64,000 nt of DNA, taken from Brachybacterium squillarum M-6-3. GTDB taxonomy: Bacteria > Actinomycetota > Actinomycetes > Actinomycetales > Dermabacteraceae. Location: the NCBI RefSeq assembly GCF_000225825.1, contig NZ_AGBX01000006.1, positions 248,001 through 312,000 of the forward strand. Direction: 5' to 3'. A program made the translations under genes and the position numbers. Below the pieces are notes generated by a model that saw nothing but the letters and a program-made list of their open reading frames with translations, did no database searches and was not told the origin of the DNA. Below, in pieces: positions 59,849 through 64,000 of the stretch; the stretch's first letter is position 1; each line of letters opens with the position of its first letter.

Positions 59849-61770
59849 GCGCCCCCGAGGCCGTCGTCCCCACCGGCGCCGGCTCGCCCCCCTCCTCCCT
59901 GCTGCGCACCGTGCTGAGGGGCGCCGGGGTGATCCTCGTGGTCACCGTGCTGGCCCGCCTCGCCGGCTTCCTGCGCTACCTCGTGTTCGGCGCCAGCGTC
60001 GGCGCCGGCGACGTCGGCACCGCCTACGCGACGGCGAACCTGCTGCCCTCGGTGATGTTCGAGATCGTCGCCGGCGGCGCGCTCGCCGCGGTGGTGGTGC
60101 CGCTGGTCGCGGGCCTGGTCCCCGAGGGCGCCCCGCGACCCGGGGCGGGGGGCACGGCGGGCGCTGCGAATGCCGCCGCCAAGACCGAGGGCTCCGCCCG
60201 CGCCGCCGGCATCGTCTCCGGCCTGCTCGGCTGGGCGCTGCTGGTCACCCTGCCGCTCACGGCCGTGCTGATCGTCTTCGCCCCGCAGCTCGCCTCGCTG
60301 CTGCTGGGGGCGGGGGAGTCCAGCGCCGGGGCCGTCACCGTCGGCACCGCGCTGCTGCGGATCTTCGCCCCCCAGCTGCCGCTGTACGCGATCGCCGTGG
60401 TGCTCGCCGCCTACCTGCAGGCCCGCAAGCGCTTCCTCTGGCCCGCGATGATGCCGCTGCTGTCCTCCCTGGTGGTGATGGCCTCCTACCGCGTCTACGC
60501 GGCCCTGGTGCCGACCGTCGCCACCTCCACCACCGTGCCCGATGCCGCGATCGCGTGGCTGGGCTGGGGCACCACCGCCGGGGTCGCCGTGATGGCGCTC
60601 AGCGTCGCGATCGCCGCCCACCGGGCAGGCCTGCGGCTGCGACCCACCCTGCGCCTGCCCGCCGGCGACGGCCGCCGCGCCCTGGGCCTCGGCGGCGCGG
60701 GCCTCGGCGCGGTCGCCGCCCAGCAGGGCGTGCTGGCCCTGGTGATGCTCCTGGCCATGCGCGCCGGCGGCACCGGCACCCTGCCCGTGTTCCAGTACGC
60801 CCAGGCGCTGTACCTGCTGCCCTACGCGATCCTCGTGGTGCCGCTGATGACCGCGATGTTCCCGCAGCTCGCCGAGATGCGCCTGGTCGGCGACACCGTG
60901 GGCCTGGCCCGCGCGGCCGCCGCCTCCGTGCGCACCGTGATCGGGCTGTCCGTGCTGGGCGCCGCGGCGCTGATCGCCGCCGCCCCCGCCCTCGAGCAGT
61001 TCTTCCGGCTCATCGACCGGGCCGGCGCCGCCGGCGTCGGCTCCACCACCGCGGCCCTCGCCCTGGGCCTGCCCGGCTACGCGGTCGCCACCCAGTGCAC
61101 CCGCATCCTCGCCGCCGCCCTGCGCGCCCGGGACGCCCTGCTGGTCGGCTCCGCGGGCTGGGTCATCGCCGGCGCCGCGATCCTCGCCCTGATCGTGCCC
61201 TCCCCGCTGCGCCCCGCCTCCGAGGCGGCCACCACCTTCGGCCTCACCATCGCCCTCGGCATGGCCCTGTCCGCTCTGGTGGGCCTCGGTCGCATCGCCC
61301 CGGTGATCGAGCCCGGCGGCGGCGCCCCGCAGGTGCGCCGCTCCGCCCTGCTCGCGCCCCTGGCCCTCGTGGCAGGGGCCGTGCCCGGCCTGCTGCTGTG
61401 CCGGCTGCTGGTGGACCTCGGCAGCGGCCTGGTCACCACCATCGCCGTCGGCGCGCTCGCCGGACTGGTCGGGGCGGTCCCGGCGGCCCTGGTGCTGCTC
61501 GCGGCCGACCCGACCCTGCTGACCACCCTGCGCCGACGCCTGCGCCGGTCGAAGGCCACGGCAGCCGAGGGGGAGACCGCCACGGATCCCGGCGTCACCG
61601 ATCCCGCGGGTGCCGACCCTGCTGGTGCCGGTCCCGCCGACGCGGAATCCGCCGTCGCGGTGGACTCGACCCCGACGCCGCCGGCCCGTCCCGCCGCCCC
61701 CGGGGACCTGGGCGCCGAGGAGCGCGTGGCCACACCCGAGGAGGCCGAGCACCCCAGGGAGCGGCCGTGA
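59845..61770 (+). CDS. MurJ/MviN-family lipid II flippase-like protein
   Basis: 641-aa polytopic protein of the MOP exporter superfamily, about 14 helices. LARLAGFLRYLVFGASVGAG and AYATANLLPSVMFEIVAGGA in the first helices match the MurJ/MviN start, and PLMTAMFPQLAEMRLVG resembles the MurJ region between helices 8 and 9. The C-terminus is a soluble Thr/Ala/Pro-rich tail (about 550-641). The usual chromosomal murJ is elsewhere in actinobacteria (near the origin with trx genes), so this may be a second flippase or a relocated one. GTG start. Confidence 0.85.
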   Translation: MSAPEAVVPTGAGSPPSSLLRTVLRGAGVILVVTVLARLAGFLRYLVFGASVGAGDVGTAYATANLLPSVMFEIVAGGALAAVVVPLVAGLVPEGAPRPGAGGTAGAANAAAKTEGSARAAGIVSGLLGWALLVTLPLTAVLIVFAPQLASLLLGAGESSAGAVTVGTALLRIFAPQLPLYAIAVVLAAYLQARKRFLWPAMMPLLSSLVVMASYRVYAALVPTVATSTTVPDAAIAWLGWGTTAGVAVMALSVAIAAHRAGLRLRPTLRLPAGDGRRALGLGGAGLGAVAAQQGVLALVMLLAMRAGGTGTLPVFQYAQALYLLPYAILVVPLMTAMFPQLAEMRLVGDTVGLARAAAASVRTVIGLSVLGAAALIAAAPALEQFFRLIDRAGAAGVGSTTAALALGLPGYAVATQCTRILAAALRARDALLVGSAGWVIAGAAILALIVPSPLRPASEAATTFGLTIALGMALSALVGLGRIAPVIEPGGGAPQVRRSALLAPLALVAGAVPGLLLCRLLVDLGSGLVTTIAVGALAGLVGAVPAALVLLAADPTLLTTLRRRLRRSKATAAEGETATDPGVTDPAGADPAGAGPADAESAVAVDSTPTPPARPAAPGDLGAEERVATPEEAEHPRERP

Positions 61771-62798
61771 GCGTGCTGCTGGTGCGCCCCCGCGCCACCG
61801 GGGGCCTCGCCGCCCACGTCGACCAGGAGCGCGAGCTGCTGCGCGCCGCGGGCCTGGACGTCACCGAGTCCGCCGCCCGCATCCAGGAGCGCCCCGCGCC
61901 CCGCGCGGACCTCGCCAGCTGGCGCACCCTGCGCCGCGAGATGCGCACCGCCGCCCGCCCGCTCGGCGTGCACGCCCACGGCCTGCGCGCCGGGGCGCTC
62001 GCCGCCCTCGCCCGCCCCCGCCGCGACCGCCGGGTGCGGCTCGTGGTCACCCTGCACAACCGCACCCTCGGCTCCCTCCCGGTGCGCGCCATCGGCGCGC
62101 TGCTGTTGCGGATCCTCGCCCGCGGCGCCGACACCGTGCTGGCCGTCTCCCCGGACCTCGCCGAGCAGGCCCACCGCGCCGGCGCCCGGGACGTCCGCCA
62201 CGCCGTCATCCCCGCCCCGCCCGCTGCCGGGGTGCCGGACCCGGTGCCGCCCGAGGCCGAGCCGCTCGACCCCGGCCCGTTGCGGGTGCTGGTCCTCGCC
62301 CGGCTGGCCCCGCAGAAGGGCCTGGAGAACCTGCTGGACGCCGCCGCCCTGCTCGAACCCGGCCAGGTGCGCATCGAGGTGGCGGGGGAGGGGCCGCTGC
62401 GTTCCGCCCTGCAGGACCGGATCGACGCCGAGCGCCTGCCCGTCACCCTGCTCGGCCACCGCGCCGACGTCCCCGCCCTGCTCGCGGACGCCCAGCTCGT
62501 GGTCTCCGCCGCGCGCTGGGAGGGCCAGCCCGTCGGCCTGCAGGAGGCGCTGCGCGCCGGCCGCGCCGTGGTCGCCACCGACGCCGGCGGCACCCGCTGG
62601 GTCACCGGCGCCGCCGCGACGCTCGTGCCCGTCGGTGATCCGTCCGGTTTGGCTGCGGCGATCGTCGCCCAGCGTGACCCCGTGCACCGTCGCCGCGCCG
62701 AGCGTGCCGCGCGGGAACGGGCTCTGACCTTGCCCGATGCCACGGATCTCACCGCGCAGCTGGTGGACCTCCTGGCTCCGACCGGCGTGCGATGGTAG
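61767..62798 (+). CDS. GT4 family glycosyltransferase
   Basis: 343-aa GT-B transferase. The N-terminal domain binds the acceptor (VRPRATGGLAAHVDQERELL). The C-terminal donor domain has VLVLARLAPQKGLENLLDAA, VEVAGEGPLRSAL-like (IEVAGEGPLR) and SAARWEGQPVGLQEALRAGR, which contains the E-x7-E motif. No signal or membrane helix, so it would act on the inner face of the membrane. Donor sugar unknown. GTG start overlapping the flippase stop. Confidence 0.87.
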   Translation: MSVLLVRPRATGGLAAHVDQERELLRAAGLDVTESAARIQERPAPRADLASWRTLRREMRTAARPLGVHAHGLRAGALAALARPRRDRRVRLVVTLHNRTLGSLPVRAIGALLLRILARGADTVLAVSPDLAEQAHRAGARDVRHAVIPAPPAAGVPDPVPPEAEPLDPGPLRVLVLARLAPQKGLENLLDAAALLEPGQVRIEVAGEGPLRSALQDRIDAERLPVTLLGHRADVPALLADAQLVVSAARWEGQPVGLQEALRAGRAVVATDAGGTRWVTGAAATLVPVGDPSGLAAAIVAQRDPVHRRRAERAARERALTLPDATDLTAQLVDLLAPTGVRW

Positions 62799-62803
62799 GT
62801 TGA

Positions 62804-64000
<1,197 letters not shown>

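Overview
The window is high-GC actinobacterial chromosome. The 16S rRNA gene, the long runs of genes joined by ATGA or GTGA stop/start overlaps, the frequent GTG starts and genes such as steA/steB-type division genes, a DUF501 gene and a mazG gene after mfd fit Dermabacteraceae, most likely Brachybacterium. That genus call rests on my recollection of its 16S sequence, not on a search.

Region 1 (1-11.2 kb) is accessory-like. It holds the tail of one effector-binding protein, a MerR regulator, a decayed nitroreductase, an Imm-5-like protein, a Cds1-like cysteine desulfhydrase, a leaderless protealysin-type M4 protease, a membrane-anchored DUF1524 nuclease with an excalibur tail, a carboxymuconolactone decarboxylase-like protein, two alpha/beta hydrolases, a SugE/Gdx-type SMR exporter, a flavin monooxygenase, a LysR effector domain without an HTH, and luxS.

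Region 2 (11.2-44.2 kb) is mostly conserved housekeeping: malQ, a protein O-mannosyltransferase, rsmI, rpmF (L32), then the coupled run tatD-rsmA-ispE. Next come an SDR, a scar with a broken HicB-like antitoxin, an ABC-F ATPase, MarR and TetR regulators, tRNA-Gln, glmU-prs, a DoxX-like protein, rplY, pth-mfd-mazG, a 657-bp spacer with two long inverted repeats, eno-ftsB-like-DUF501-ppx, ndh, nagB, an NCS2 permease, serC and menG. The ispE product is odd because several family-defining active-site residues are replaced.

Region 3 (44.2-49.9 kb) is a complete rRNA operon (16S-23S-5S) with two recognisable tandem promoters, no tRNA in the spacer, and terminator-like hairpins at its end. It is followed by a small gene broken by one extra G.

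Region 4 (50.7-64.0 kb) is one long co-directional, nearly gap-free run: an RDDR-rich TPR-like protein, a HAD-IIA phosphatase, tlyA, nadK, recN, steA, steB, a MraY/WecA-superfamily-like membrane protein, a MurJ-family flippase, a GT4 glycosyltransferase and pyrG (cut by the window end). The middle genes join a cytokinetic-ring pair (SteA/SteB) to what looks like a second set of lipid-carrier transferase, flippase and glycosyltransferase. This is the most interesting system-level signal in the window.

No phage, integrase, transposase or CRISPR array was seen. Decay marks (nitroreductase, HicB, the 50.1-kb frameshift and short orphan fragments) sit in or beside the accessory stretches and the rRNA operon.
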